Position numbers and translations under genes: made by a program. Shown one piece after another: positions 1-8,717 of a DNA stretch of 32,943 bases. The stretch is from Acidobacteriota bacterium (GTDB taxonomy: Bacteria > Acidobacteriota > Terriglobia > UBA7540), in assembly GCA_021828285.1 (NCBI GenBank), contig JAKASG010000006.1, positions 1 through 32,943 of the forward strand, given 5' to 3'. Under the pieces are notes generated by a model. It had not been told where the DNA came from, did no database searches, and was given only the letters and a program-made list of their open reading frames with translations. Each line of letters begins with the position of its first letter. Within the stretch, counting starts at the first letter, position 1.

Positions 1-35
1 CTTGCCGGAGGGCTTGGCGGAACGGCCGGCCAACG

Positions 36-926
36 TCAGGCCAGAGGGACCTGCTCGTACTGAACGCCGTAAATCTTTTGTGAATTGCCGCTCAGGACCT
101 GGCGGCGGACCACGCGCGCGCGCACTTCGATGCTGTGCCCGGCGGCATTGTAAGGGCAGGTGACGAGAATTCCCCCTCCCACTTCATAGTCCTTCTCACT
201 CATAAAACAGATGCCGCCTTTCGAAACATTTTCACTCTTCGTGAGATCCACGCCGCCGTAATAATCGCGGATGCGGATTGGCAACCGTAAGGAGGCGCGC
301 TTGAACATTCTCTGGTCCACACCCGAAGCGCGTTCGGCTGCTGCTGAAACTTCGTCCGGGCCCGCCGCAGTCGCCACGACAGTATGGTCGGGGTAACTCC
401 ATTGAGTCTTTCGCCCGCACGTCGAGCATTCACGGGTGAGAAGCCCCGAGCTGCTCAAGACATCGTGTTCAATCATCGAGATCGGGAGGAACGATTCCTT
501 GTTGCAGACCCGGCATTGGAGAAGAGCCATCGCTTGTGCCGCGCCTTCCGTTTGCGGCGGGAATTCAATGCCCCAGATATTGCTCTTTTCATCCGTGCAC
601 TCAACGCCCCACTCGCCCCCCTCGGGATCCGCAGGTCCGGTCGGTCCGACTACTCGAAAATCAGCTTTTCGATGCGCCGCGAGGTTTTCAATTTTGAGCG
701 CCCCGCCGGAAGCGATGGCATGCCGCAACAAAATCCTCGCACCATGGCGATTGATGACCACGGTTCGGGAATTCTCGACAAATTTCTCTCCCCGCGGGCT
801 TTGGCCCTCGACGCGAATCGGAATACTCAGCAAAATCCGTTCCGTGCGGCGCCGGCTGGCGCCTTCGTTCCTGCCCTTGTCCCCTTTATCGGGTTGAACC
901 CCCCTTCGTTCTGATACCCCCATCAT
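36..926 (-). CDS. Tandem PilZ-domain protein with central zinc-ribbon-like segment
   Basis: This is a probable c-di-GMP-responsive cytosolic protein. The C-terminal third (from about 'RMFKRASLR') has the PilZ signature: an RxxxR box (RASLR) and, about 20 residues on, NVSKGG, which fits (D/N)xSxxG. The N-terminal third starts a second PilZ-like fold (RRTER, then IPIRVEG), but its second motif reads NRHGA, so c-di-GMP binding there is doubtful. Between them lie two CxxC pairs (CRVC and CSTC, about 30 residues apart) that look like a zinc ribbon. The reading frame extends to a GTG at 956, but the ATG at 926 follows a GGGGA at SD distance, so I use that. The second PilZ identity is clear; the partner or output is unknown. 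It is divergent from pyrB. Confidence 0.8.
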   Translation of the reverse strand: MMGVSERRGVQPDKGDKGRNEGASRRRTERILLSIPIRVEGQSPRGEKFVENSRTVVINRHGARILLRHAIASGGALKIENLAAHRKADFRVVGPTGPADPEGGEWGVECTDEKSNIWGIEFPPQTEGAAQAMALLQCRVCNKESFLPISMIEHDVLSSSGLLTRECSTCGRKTQWSYPDHTVVATAAGPDEVSAAAERASGVDQRMFKRASLRLPIRIRDYYGGVDLTKSENVSKGGICFMSEKDYEVGGGILVTCPYNAAGHSIEVRARVVRRQVLSGNSQKIYGVQYEQVPLA

Positions 927-976
927 GCAATCCCCGGAGCCAGCGCGAACGCGCACTTACCGCAAACGGATTTTTC

Positions 977-1005
977 ATCCTATGCTCATTCCGACCATAA
1001 GGCAA
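977..1005 (-). promoter_or_regulatory. Candidate sigma70 promoter of the PilZ gene
   Basis: On the minus strand, TTGCCT (plus 1000-1005) and TAGGAT (plus 977-982) are separated by exactly 17 bp. Each matches consensus at 4 of 6 positions. It lies about 50 bp upstream of the PilZ start. Call is by eye. Confidence 0.45.
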
Positions 1006-1137
1006 GATAAGCGGATAATGGTGGACGAGAATGGTCAAGGATAGACCTCGCGTCGTTCATTGACCGCATGCTTGCATTGGGGATATCTTGGGGTGGTCCA
1101 TCCGGCGCCGGCTTTCGAGTCGCGCCGAGGATCCGCA

Positions 1138-2076
1138 ATGGGGAACCTCGCGAACGCCGCCAAGCTCCACCACGTCATCGAAGCGCAGCAATTCGACGTG
1201 CCAACCCTGGCCCGGCTGTTTGAGCAAGCCGGGGAGATGGAGAAAATCGCCGCGCGCGGCGGAGTCAACGACTATTCGAACCGCGTAATGGCGACGCTTT
1301 TTTATGAACCCTCGACCCGCACGCGGTTTTCCTTTGAGACGGCGATGCTTCGTCTGGGCGGGCGCGTCATCTCAACCGAAAATGCGGCGGCGTTCTCTTC
1401 CGCGGCGAAGGGGGAGACGCTCGAAGATACGATTCGGATTTTGAATGGTTACGTGGACGTCATCGTCCTGAGGCACAGCGAAGTGGGATCTGCGCGGCGC
1501 GCCGCCGCCGTCTCCAAAGCTCCGATCATCAATGCGGGCGACGGAGCCGGCCAGCACCCGACGCAAGCCCTCCTTGACCTCTACACCATTCGCAAGGAAA
1601 TCGGAGCGCTCGATGGGCTGCGCATCGCCATGGTCGGCGATCTCGCCCAGGGGCGCACGGTTCGCTCGCTGGCTTATCTCCTGAGCAAGTTCAAAGACGT
1701 CCGCATGTACTTCATTTCGCCCGATCTGCTCAGAATGAAAGAGGACATTCTGGATCATTTGCGAGAGCATGGCGTCCGGTTTACGGAAGAGACCGACCTC
1801 GAGCGCGTCTTGCCGGAAGTGGACGTCGTCTATCAAACCCGGATTCAGAAAGAGCGCTTCGGCGACCGAATCGCCGATTACGAGCAATGCCACGGCGTTT
1901 ACGTCATCAATGCCGGCTCGCTCCGCCTCATGAAGCCGCGAGCCATCGTCATGCATCCCCTGCCCCGTCTCGACGAGATTGCTCCTGAAGTCGACGGCGA
2001 TCCACGCGCCGCCTACTTTCGCCAGGCCCTGAACGGCCTGTACGTTCGCATGGCCCTCCTGAGCTTTCTGCTTTAA
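1138..2076 (+). CDS. pyrB: Aspartate carbamoyltransferase catalytic chain
   Basis: It condenses carbamoyl phosphate and aspartate to carbamoyl aspartate, the committed step of pyrimidine synthesis, in the cytosol. The 312-residue product has the carbamoyl-phosphate loop STRTR (59-63), the catalytic-loop lysine in AAKGETLED (K91), HPTQ (140-143) and HPLPRLDEI near the C-terminus. The length is typical of the class without a fused regulatory chain. The frame is open from 1060, but the ATG at 1138 has a GAGG SD site about 7 nt upstream and the family-typical N-terminus. A GATAAT at 1014-1019 may be its -10 box. No pyrC, pyrR or pyrI is adjacent, so the gene looks solitary here. Confidence 0.95.
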   Translation: MGNLANAAKLHHVIEAQQFDVPTLARLFEQAGEMEKIAARGGVNDYSNRVMATLFYEPSTRTRFSFETAMLRLGGRVISTENAAAFSSAAKGETLEDTIRILNGYVDVIVLRHSEVGSARRAAAVSKAPIINAGDGAGQHPTQALLDLYTIRKEIGALDGLRIAMVGDLAQGRTVRSLAYLLSKFKDVRMYFISPDLLRMKEDILDHLREHGVRFTEETDLERVLPEVDVVYQTRIQKERFGDRIADYEQCHGVYVINAGSLRLMKPRAIVMHPLPRLDEIAPEVDGDPRAAYFRQALNGLYVRMALLSFLL

Positions 2077-2119
2077 TCAAGTCTCCACCGCCCGCAGCAC
2101 CGCGGCGGCCTGGCCCCGC

Positions 2120-2140
2120 CCGAGCCATATCGCGGCTCGG
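2120..2140 (+). terminator. Hairpin downstream of pyrB
   Basis: CCGAGCC and GGCTCGG form a perfect 7-bp GC-rich stem with a 7-nt loop, 43 nt after the pyrB stop. There is no T-tract, so intrinsic termination is only possible; it could also be a transcript-stabilising hairpin. Confidence 0.35.
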
Positions 2141-2265
2141 TCGGAGGGCTCGCGCCGCGCGTGGGACTTCAGTACTGGTACGCCCGTGCCGTTGTCAGCC
2201 ACGGGTTCCTGGCCTAGAGTTTTCTGCGTATGGTGAAAACGGAACGAGCACCGGAAGCCAGCAGC

Positions 2266-2655
2266 ATGAGCCTGACGATAGGCAGCCGAATTCGCCAGCT
2301 CCGGGCTGAGAGAAAATTGTCACAGGGCGACATAGAAAACAAGACCGGCCTGCTCCGCTGCTATATCTCCCGGGTCGAAAACGGCCACACCGTTCCTTCC
2401 CTCGAAACTCTCGAACGGTTTGCCGAAGCCTTGGACCTTCCTCTTTACCGTCTTTTTTGCGATGAGTCGGAGTCCCCCGCTCCCACGGCGGAAGAAGAGC
2501 GCTCATCAGCCCTGCTCGGGAAACCGGCGCGAAAATCGCCGAGTGATCCCTTCCTGGCTCGAATCGAGGCGATCATCCCGAATCTCAGCGAAGATGACCG
2601 CGCCGTCCTGCTTTCGCTGGCTGAAAAATTGAATCGAAACCATTCGGGAAAGTAG
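2266..2655 (+). CDS. XRE-family helix-turn-helix transcriptional regulator
   Basis: This is a small DNA-binding regulator of about 129 residues. Residues 5-60 form a Cro/cI-type HTH: IGSRIRQLRAERKLSQGDI, then YISRVENGHTVPSLETL with the classic 'S.VENG...P....L' recognition and turn pattern. The tail after residue 70 is an acidic, proline-containing linker followed by a short amphipathic helix (LARIEAIIP...LLSLAEKL), possibly for dimerisation. The frame opens at 2230, but the ATG at 2266 has GGAAG 8 nt upstream and gives the normal N-terminus. Its target is unknown. It sits between pyrB and the yqeY operon with its own gaps on both sides. Confidence 0.85.
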   Translation: MSLTIGSRIRQLRAERKLSQGDIENKTGLLRCYISRVENGHTVPSLETLERFAEALDLPLYRLFCDESESPAPTAEEERSSALLGKPARKSPSDPFLARIEAIIPNLSEDDRAVLLSLAEKLNRNHSGK

Positions 2656-2792
2656 TCGCTCACTCCCAAAGGAAAGCCTCCGCAATCCATTCCCTGCTTT
2701 CTGGACTGGGCCGGCCTGGCGCCCTCCGCGGCCAAACCATTTCGCTGTCCTTCTTCGCTTCGGACGAGGCTTTCCATGACCTTGCGTGTTTG

Positions 2793-2801
2793 TGGTATAG
2801 T
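2793..2801 (+). promoter_or_regulatory. Extended -10 promoter of the yqeY operon
   Basis: TGGTATAGT is a TGn-extended -10 box (TATAGT at 2796-2801), about 30 nt upstream of the yqeY GTG. No good -35 hexamer is seen, as is usual for extended -10 promoters. Confidence 0.5.
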
Positions 2802-2830
2802 CGGCGGGTTGCGCCAGGGAGAAAAGACGG

Positions 2831-3280
2831 GTGCCGATCGTAGAGCAAATCGACAAGGACATGGTTGCGGCCATGAAGCAGGGCGAAGCGTTGCGCGTGA
2901 GTGCGCTGCGCTTGATGAAAGCCGCGCTCAAATATAAGCAGGTCGAGCTCGGCCATGCGCTGGATGATTCGGAAGCAGTCGCCGTGCTGCGGACGCAAGT
3001 CAAACAGCGGCACGATTCGATCGAGCAATTCCGCAAAGGCAACCGTGAGGATTTGGTGCAGAAGGAAGAAGCTGAAATCGGCGTCATCGAGGCTTATCTG
3101 CCTGCGATGGCAAGCGACGAGGAATTGACCGCCGCCGTCTCCGCGGCCATCGCGGAAACCGGCGCGGCGGGCCGCGAAGCGCTCGGCAAAGTCATGAAAG
3201 CGGCGATGGCGAAACTTGCGGGTAAAAACGCCGACGGCAAGCGAGTCAGTGAAATCGCACGCTCGAAGCTCGGCGGTTGA
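2831..3280 (+). CDS. GatB/YqeY domain-containing protein
   Basis: This 149-residue helical protein is of the YqeY family, which resembles the C-terminal tRNA-binding tail of the amidotransferase subunit GatB. Its exact role is unsettled; tRNA or RNA binding is presumed. The family start (I.....DM..AMK.GE..R...LR..KAALK) is at residues 4-37, and the C-terminal domain with GKVMKAAM is at about 123-130. The start is GTG at 2831 with GGGAG about 8-10 nt upstream. Its stop lies 8 nt before the ATG of the OPT transporter, so the two are probably translationally coupled. Confidence 0.9.
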   Translation: MPIVEQIDKDMVAAMKQGEALRVSALRLMKAALKYKQVELGHALDDSEAVAVLRTQVKQRHDSIEQFRKGNREDLVQKEEAEIGVIEAYLPAMASDEELTAAVSAAIAETGAAGREALGKVMKAAMAKLAGKNADGKRVSEIARSKLGG

Positions 3281-3288
3281 GGCGATCA

Positions 3289-5430
3289 ATGGCCACTGAT
3301 TCAACTCTCTCTTCGCCTGCCGGTGATGAGCCGTCCTTCAAGCCCTTTGTTTCCGCCGGGACGGTGATGCCGGAGTTCACGCTTCGGGCCGTAGTTCTCG
3401 GAGCATTTCTCGGCATCATCTTTGGCGCGGTCTCCGTCTATCTTGCGCTCCGCGCGGGACTGACGGTAAGCGCCTCCATCCCCGTCGCGGTTCTTTCCAT
3501 CAGCATCTTTAAGTGGCTCGGCAATTCCACCATTCTCGAAAACAATATCGTTCAGACGGTCGGTTCGGCGGGAGAATCCATCGCCGCAGGAACGGTCTTC
3601 ACGCTGCCGGCGCTCATCTTCCTCGGCTACACGCTTGACTACTCGCGCATTTTCCCTCTCGCGCTTGCCGGAGGATTGCTGGGCGTCCTCTTCATCATTC
3701 CATTGCGGAATGCGCTGGTGGTTCGTGAGCACGGCAATCTCACTTTCCCGGAAGGCAAGGCCTGCGCCGACGTCCTCGTAACCGGCGAAAGGGGCGGCAT
3801 CCAGGCCGGCAAGGTTTTTGGCGGCGCGGGGATAGGGATGGCGTATAAATTCCTGATGGGCGAAGCGGGAGGGCTCGGCTTCTGGAAAGCCATTCCCGCG
3901 TGGCGTCCCACGTGGTATCCCGGAGCGACGCTCTCCGCTGAGGTCACACCCGAATATCTCGGCGTTGGATACATCATTGGCACGCGCGTTGCCGGCGTCA
4001 TGTTTGCGGGTGGAGTCCTTTCCTGGCTCGTCCTGATTCCCATCATCAAGTTCTTCGGCTCCGGCTTGCCCGTGGCGCTCTTTCCCGGACTCGCTCCCAT
4101 CAACGAAATGTCCGCCTCCGACATATGGAGCAGCTATATCCGCTATATCGGCGCCGGTGCGGTGACCATGGCGGGCATTGTCACCCTCGCGAGAACGTTT
4201 CCCACCATCATCACTTCGTTCCGCACCACGTTGCGCCAGATGAAGGAGTCGCGCGAGGCGCGAGCGTCATCCGTGGAAAGAACGGCGCAAGACCTTCCCC
4301 TGACGCTCATTGTGCCCGGCGCGATCCTGATGGTCGGGGCGATCTGGGCTCTCATGGCCTTTCATATCAATCCTCATGCACACGGAAACTGGATAGCGGC
4401 AATCCTTGTCGTCATCTTCGGATTCTTCTTCGCAACCGTTTCAGGCAGGATCGTCGGTTTGATTGGAAGCTCCTCAAATCCTGTTTCGGGGATGACCATT
4501 GCGACCCTCTTAGGCACTTGCCTGATTTTTCTTCTGGTCGGATGGACGGGCGGCAAGGCGGCGGCCATTGCGCTGAGTGTCGGCGCGGTGGTTTGTATCG
4601 GCGGGGCCACCGCGGGCCAGACCATGCAAGACCTCAAAACCGGCTTCCTGGTCGGCGGAACGCCGAGCAAACAGGAAATCGGCTACGCCATCGGCGTGCT
4701 GACTTCGGTGTTTGTCGTCGGCCTGACGATGCAATTGCTCAATAAAAGCGCAACAACATACAAGAAGGTCCAATTTTCAAACGTACAAATCGATTCTTCG
4801 ATGCGGCCGAGAGGAACGGTCAACTACAAACATCATGAGTATGAAACTCTGACCATCATCGGGTCACGAAAAATTCCGAACGGTACGTACTATTACGATC
4901 CGGCGACGCGGAACATTGAATACCAGAAAAAATATGGAATCGGTTCGAAGGATTTCCCCGCTCCGCAAGCCACCCTGATGAGTGTGGTCATCAACGGCAT
5001 ACTCACCCGCAAGCTGCCCTGGACGCTGGTGCTTTTCGGAGCGTTCATCGCGCTCGTGCTCGAATTGTGCGGCGTCCACTCGCTCGCCTTTGCGGTCGGC
5101 ACGTATCTGCCCATCTCGACCACGGCGCCGATTTTCGCCGGCGGCGCGGTCAAATGGGTCGTGCAAAAAATGTCCAATACGTCCGCGGAGGAATCCGAAA
5201 CAGGCAGCGGCGCGCTTTTCAGCTCCGGCCTGATCGCCGGCGGCTCGCTCGGCGGCCTGGCGCTTGCCGCAGTCGTCGGATTCCACAAAGAAAAAATCTT
5301 CGATATCGGAGCGCGTTTGCTCCCGAGTATCTCGCAGAGCGACCTGGTATCGCTGATCATTTTCTCCGGCCTCGCTCTCCTGTTGTTCTTCGTTGCGAAA
5401 TCGAAGCCCGCACCCGCATCATCGAAATAA
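3289..5430 (+). CDS. OPT-family oligopeptide/metal-chelate transporter
   Basis: This is an inner-membrane secondary transporter of the OPT superfamily, which moves peptides or metal-peptide chelates. The 713-residue product has many hydrophobic segments spread along its length, about 14-16 predicted by eye. The hallmark NNIVQTVGSAGES lies at residues 85-97. A more hydrophilic stretch at about 490-550 (KKVQFSNV ... KKYGIGSKDFPAP) fits a loop before the last membrane bundle. The frame is open from a TTG at 3277 that overlaps the yqeY stop, but the ATG at 3289 has GAGG six nt upstream. The substrate cannot be read from sequence. It forms an operon with yqeY. Confidence 0.92.
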   Translation: MATDSTLSSPAGDEPSFKPFVSAGTVMPEFTLRAVVLGAFLGIIFGAVSVYLALRAGLTVSASIPVAVLSISIFKWLGNSTILENNIVQTVGSAGESIAAGTVFTLPALIFLGYTLDYSRIFPLALAGGLLGVLFIIPLRNALVVREHGNLTFPEGKACADVLVTGERGGIQAGKVFGGAGIGMAYKFLMGEAGGLGFWKAIPAWRPTWYPGATLSAEVTPEYLGVGYIIGTRVAGVMFAGGVLSWLVLIPIIKFFGSGLPVALFPGLAPINEMSASDIWSSYIRYIGAGAVTMAGIVTLARTFPTIITSFRTTLRQMKESREARASSVERTAQDLPLTLIVPGAILMVGAIWALMAFHINPHAHGNWIAAILVVIFGFFFATVSGRIVGLIGSSSNPVSGMTIATLLGTCLIFLLVGWTGGKAAAIALSVGAVVCIGGATAGQTMQDLKTGFLVGGTPSKQEIGYAIGVLTSVFVVGLTMQLLNKSATTYKKVQFSNVQIDSSMRPRGTVNYKHHEYETLTIIGSRKIPNGTYYYDPATRNIEYQKKYGIGSKDFPAPQATLMSVVINGILTRKLPWTLVLFGAFIALVLELCGVHSLAFAVGTYLPISTTAPIFAGGAVKWVVQKMSNTSAEESETGSGALFSSGLIAGGSLGGLALAAVVGFHKEKIFDIGARLLPSISQSDLVSLIIFSGLALLLFFVAKSKPAPASSK

Positions 5431-5560
5431 GCGATCCCGGGCACGTAAAAGCGCTCCCGCGCCCATTTTCGGCCCTCCGCATCATTGATTCCTTCCATTC
5501 CTCTCGCTTCCGAGTGGAAACCGTAACTTTCCTGCGGCGCGTTATGTTAGGCTGGAAAGG

Positions 5561-6310
5561 ATGGGCCGGTCCAACGAATACTACATGTCTTTTTTCCCGC
5601 CGCTGACGCCGATGATGAAAAAGCTCATCATCGTCACGGCGGGCGCCTTCGTCCTGACGTACGTCCTCGGCCACCTCGGCTCACAATCCATGCGGCTTTA
5701 TTTCTGGCTTTATCCCATCGCCTACGGCGGCCTGCGGCCTTACTACGTCATCCATCACCTGTTTCTCTGGCAGCCGTTCACGTATCTTTTCCTTCACGAT
5801 GGATTTTTCCATATCCTTTTCAATCTTTTTGCCCTTTGGATGTTCGGTTCGGACCTGGAGCGGCTTTGGGGCGGCCGGAAATTCCTCTTCTATTTTTTCC
5901 TCTGCGGAGTGGGCGCAGCGGTTTTTGACGTGCTCGTGCAGCCGTCGTCACGCATTCCGACCATCGGCAATTCCGGGGCCATTTTCGGCATATTGCTGGC
6001 CTTCGGCGTCCTCTGGCCGGACCGCCCCATTTTTCTCTGGTTCGTCGTGCCGGTCAAAGCCAAGTGGTTTGTGATTGGAATCGGCGCCATCGAGTTCCTG
6101 AGTGAGTTGGGCGGCGCTCAATCCGGCATCGCGCACCTGGCGCACCTCGGAGGGATGCTCGTCGGCTATCTCTATTTGCGGGGCGGGCGGTTGTCCGGCC
6201 GCGCGCAATCGAGCTTGGACGAATGGCGGCGCGCGAGGCTGCGCAAAAAATTCGAAGCCCACATGCGCAAGCAGGAAAAGAAAAAAAATCGTGACGGCTG
6301 GGTCAATTAA
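5561..6310 (+). CDS. Rhomboid-family intramembrane serine protease
   Basis: This 249-residue polytopic membrane protein should cleave transmembrane substrates in the bilayer. The active-site pieces are present: GNSGAIFG with Ser138, and AHLAHLGG with His195 as the likely dyad partner (His192 is nearby). HILFNLFALWMFG (84-96) carries the HxxxN oxyanion-helix motif. The tail after residue 210 is strongly basic (RRARLRKKF, KQEKKKNR) and cytosolic. The start is uncertain: ATG 5561 has GGAAAGG directly abutting it, and ATG 5585 (residue 9) has no clear SD. A TATGTT at 5543-5548 may be the -10 box, which would leave a very short leader. Confidence 0.9.
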   Translation: MGRSNEYYMSFFPPLTPMMKKLIIVTAGAFVLTYVLGHLGSQSMRLYFWLYPIAYGGLRPYYVIHHLFLWQPFTYLFLHDGFFHILFNLFALWMFGSDLERLWGGRKFLFYFFLCGVGAAVFDVLVQPSSRIPTIGNSGAIFGILLAFGVLWPDRPIFLWFVVPVKAKWFVIGIGAIEFLSELGGAQSGIAHLAHLGGMLVGYLYLRGGRLSGRAQSSLDEWRRARLRKKFEAHMRKQEKKKNRDGWVN

Positions 6311-6415
6311 CACCGGTTTTCGCACGGCGCAGCCGGAATATGTTATGCTTCGGGCATCGGCCAATCTCCGGGAAGATGAAATCCCGAGGAGGGTCCGGGT
6401 TCGAGATGTGAAGCC

Positions 6416-7570
6416 ATGACGAGCAAGGCTGCCCCATCGCGTAAGAAGACCCTCCGCCGCGCCCTCAAGCGCTGGCATCGCAGGTACCGCGAAGCGCGGA
6501 TGGTCGCTCTGGCGCTCCGGTCGCCGAACCATCCGGTCCTCGCCCACGCCGTCGTCATTCGCCGCTGCAATCTGGCCTGCACTTACTGCAACGAGTTCGA
6601 TGATTTCTCGAAGCCGGTTCCGACAGAGGAAATGCTGGCCCGCATCGATCGTTTGGCGGCGCTCGGCACGACGGTCATCACGCTGACGGGCGGCGAGCCG
6701 CTGCTCCATCCTGAACTCGAAGAGATCGTCCGCCGCGTTCGCCGCCACGGCATCATCGCGGTGATGGTCACGAACGGCTATCTGCTGACCGCGGAACGCA
6801 TCGAGCGCCTGAACCGCGCCGGCCTCGACGAGATGCAGATCAGCGTGGACAACGTCCAGCCGGATGAGGTTTCAAAGAAGAGTCTGAAGGTCCTGGATCA
6901 AAAGCTCCAGATGCTGGCCGCGCACGCGGAATTTCAAGTGAACATCCATTCCGTGGTCGGCGCCTGCACGGAGCATCCGCAAGAGGCCCTGACCATCGCG
7001 CGGCGCGCCATTGAACTCGGGCTCGTGAGCAGCGCGGGAATCGTCCACGACGCATCCGGAAGCATCCGCCCGCTCAACGAGGAGCAGCGCGGGGTCATCG
7101 AAGAAATCGACCGCCTGAGAAAGCCTCGCTTCTCATTCGCGCAACACAATCCATTTCGTAAGAACCTGATTCACGGCCTGCCGAACGACTGGCATTGCAC
7201 GGCGGGCGGGCGCCATCTCTACATTTGTGAAGACGGCCTGGTTCACTATTGCATGGCGCAGCGCGGCTTTCCGGGGATTCCACTCGCCCAATACAGCCGG
7301 GAGGATATGGCGCGCGAGTCGAAAACGAAAAAATCCTGCACGCCCTATTGCACCATTTTTTGCGTTCAGAGAGTGGCCTTGCTCGACCACTTGCGCGAGC
7401 ATCCCCGCCAGGCACTCGAACAGATTTTCCCGACCCGGGATGATTCTGGACACCCCAGGCGGCAGCCGCTTCCGGTTCGCGTCTTGAGCGCGCTTTTCCT
7501 GCCGTCGCATGGTGCGCTGAGCGGCCGGTTTTTCCAGAAAGCGGCTTTGCGGATTTTGAAGATTGAGTAA
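6416..7570 (+). CDS. Radical SAM protein with SPASM-like C-terminal cysteines
   Basis: This is a cytosolic radical S-adenosylmethionine enzyme of 384 residues. The 4Fe-4S motif CNLACTYC (C51, C55, C58) is exact, followed by TLTGGEPLLHPEL (89-101), the GGE SAM-binding segment. The C-terminal part has six further cysteines (C261, C271, C279, C308, C312, C316) arranged like a SPASM or twitch auxiliary-cluster domain. The N-terminus is very basic (residues 8-28). Substrate unknown: no precursor peptide gene is visible beside it. A GAGGAGG lies too far upstream (about 24 nt) for a normal SD, so the start may be misjudged. A YbhN-like membrane protein follows after 127 nt on the same strand. Confidence 0.9.
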   Translation: MTSKAAPSRKKTLRRALKRWHRRYREARMVALALRSPNHPVLAHAVVIRRCNLACTYCNEFDDFSKPVPTEEMLARIDRLAALGTTVITLTGGEPLLHPELEEIVRRVRRHGIIAVMVTNGYLLTAERIERLNRAGLDEMQISVDNVQPDEVSKKSLKVLDQKLQMLAAHAEFQVNIHSVVGACTEHPQEALTIARRAIELGLVSSAGIVHDASGSIRPLNEEQRGVIEEIDRLRKPRFSFAQHNPFRKNLIHGLPNDWHCTAGGRHLYICEDGLVHYCMAQRGFPGIPLAQYSREDMARESKTKKSCTPYCTIFCVQRVALLDHLREHPRQALEQIFPTRDDSGHPRRQPLPVRVLSALFLPSHGALSGRFFQKAALRILKIE

Positions 7571-7697
7571 CGGTGGCCTCGCCCGCGGGACCTCCGTTCG
7601 GGCGCCTGCGCGGACCGCTCGATCCCGTTTCTTAGTCCGGATACGGTGTTGACTGTCACGCGTGTCGCACTGTGATCGCTGAAGACCATTTCTCACC

Positions 7698-8705
7698 GTG
7701 AGCGACCCCACTCCCACGCGCCAGCGTCCGCGATGGCGTACGGCATTACTGAGCGCGATCGGATACGCGGTCGGCCTCGGATGCCTCATTTGGGTCTTCA
7801 CCGGCGTCGAGTGGAGCAAACTGTGGCAAGAGATGAGCCACGCCCGGATCGGCTGGCTCATCGCCGCGGCTTTGCTCACGCTCCTGGCTTACGTCTATAA
7901 CTCCTGGCGATGGAATTTCCTTCTCGCGCCGGTTTCCCGCCTGAAGCTCTGGCGCACCGCCCGGGCGTTTTACATCGGCCTGTTTTCCAATGAGATCCTG
8001 CCGCTCCGTCCCGGCGAGCTGATCGCCAGTTATCTCCTCGCCGGATGGAATGCGATTCCCTTCTCGGTCGTCGTCTCCTCGGTGGCTCTGGAGCGCCTTC
8101 TCGACGGCATCTCAATCGCCACGGCCTTCTCGATTGCGGCTTCGTTTCTGCCCCTGCCCCATTATCTTGTCGTCGGAGTCCGCGTGTTGGCGTGGGCCCT
8201 CGCGGGCGCGGCGTTCCTGCTGTTGATTCTGCTCTGGAAAAGGCCGCGGGGCACGCATCTCCCGCAGGGCATTCACCGCATCCTTCGCCCGGTCATCGAA
8301 GCCATGCGCCGCATGACGAATCTCCGCACGCTGTTGTTGAGCCTTGCGGCGAGCTTCGGAAATCTTGCCTTGCAGGTGCTTCCTTATTGGGCCGTCACCC
8401 GATCTTACCAGCTCAATCTCTCGGTTTGGGCGGTGGTTGCGGTGGTCATCATCGTAAGGACTGCGGTAATCCTTCCGAACGCGCCGGGGAACGCGGGGCT
8501 GCTTCAGGCAGCTTGCATCCTGGGACTCGGACTCTTTGGGGTTGACAAGACGCACGCTCTTGCCTTCGTTGCTTTGTTGTTTCTCGTCGTAGATTTGCCG
8601 CTGCTGGTGGGAGGCGCAATCGTCGCCGGGCTTTCGGGCGCGCGCATCCACGAACTGCGCCGCGCGACAGCCGGGGCTGCGCCCGTGGATTCTCCTTCGC
8701 GATGA
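7698..8705 (+). CDS. YbhN/UPF0104-like (LPG synthase TM region) membrane protein
   Basis: This 335-residue inner-membrane protein belongs to the flippase-like family that includes the N-terminal membrane part of lysylphosphatidylglycerol synthase (MprF). About eight hydrophobic helices are visible. The family pattern is seen at NSWRWNFLLAPV (near residue 70) and SNEILPLRPGELIASYLL (about 97-114), where the 'LP.R.GE' core is characteristic, and later at ILPNAPGNAGLLQAA. Lipid or polyisoprenoid-linked substrate movement is inferred for the family, not shown. It starts at GTG 7698. Its stop is only 12 bp from the stop of the convergent TonB receptor, leaving no room for an intergenic terminator. 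Confidence 0.85.
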   Translation: MSDPTPTRQRPRWRTALLSAIGYAVGLGCLIWVFTGVEWSKLWQEMSHARIGWLIAAALLTLLAYVYNSWRWNFLLAPVSRLKLWRTARAFYIGLFSNEILPLRPGELIASYLLAGWNAIPFSVVVSSVALERLLDGISIATAFSIAASFLPLPHYLVVGVRVLAWALAGAAFLLLILLWKRPRGTHLPQGIHRILRPVIEAMRRMTNLRTLLLSLAASFGNLALQVLPYWAVTRSYQLNLSVWAVVAVVIIVRTAVILPNAPGNAGLLQAACILGLGLFGVDKTHALAFVALLFLVVDLPLLVGGAIVAGLSGARIHELRRATAGAAPVDSPSR

Positions 8706-8717
8706 ATTCTCCTGCCG

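Noticed and set aside
1372-1956. A 194-codon minus-strand frame within pyrB
   Set aside because: It is the complement of an unambiguous ATCase gene.
7649-7677. Promoter before the YbhN-like gene (TTGACT)
   Set aside because: The -35 is good but no acceptable -10 box lies at 16-18 bp.
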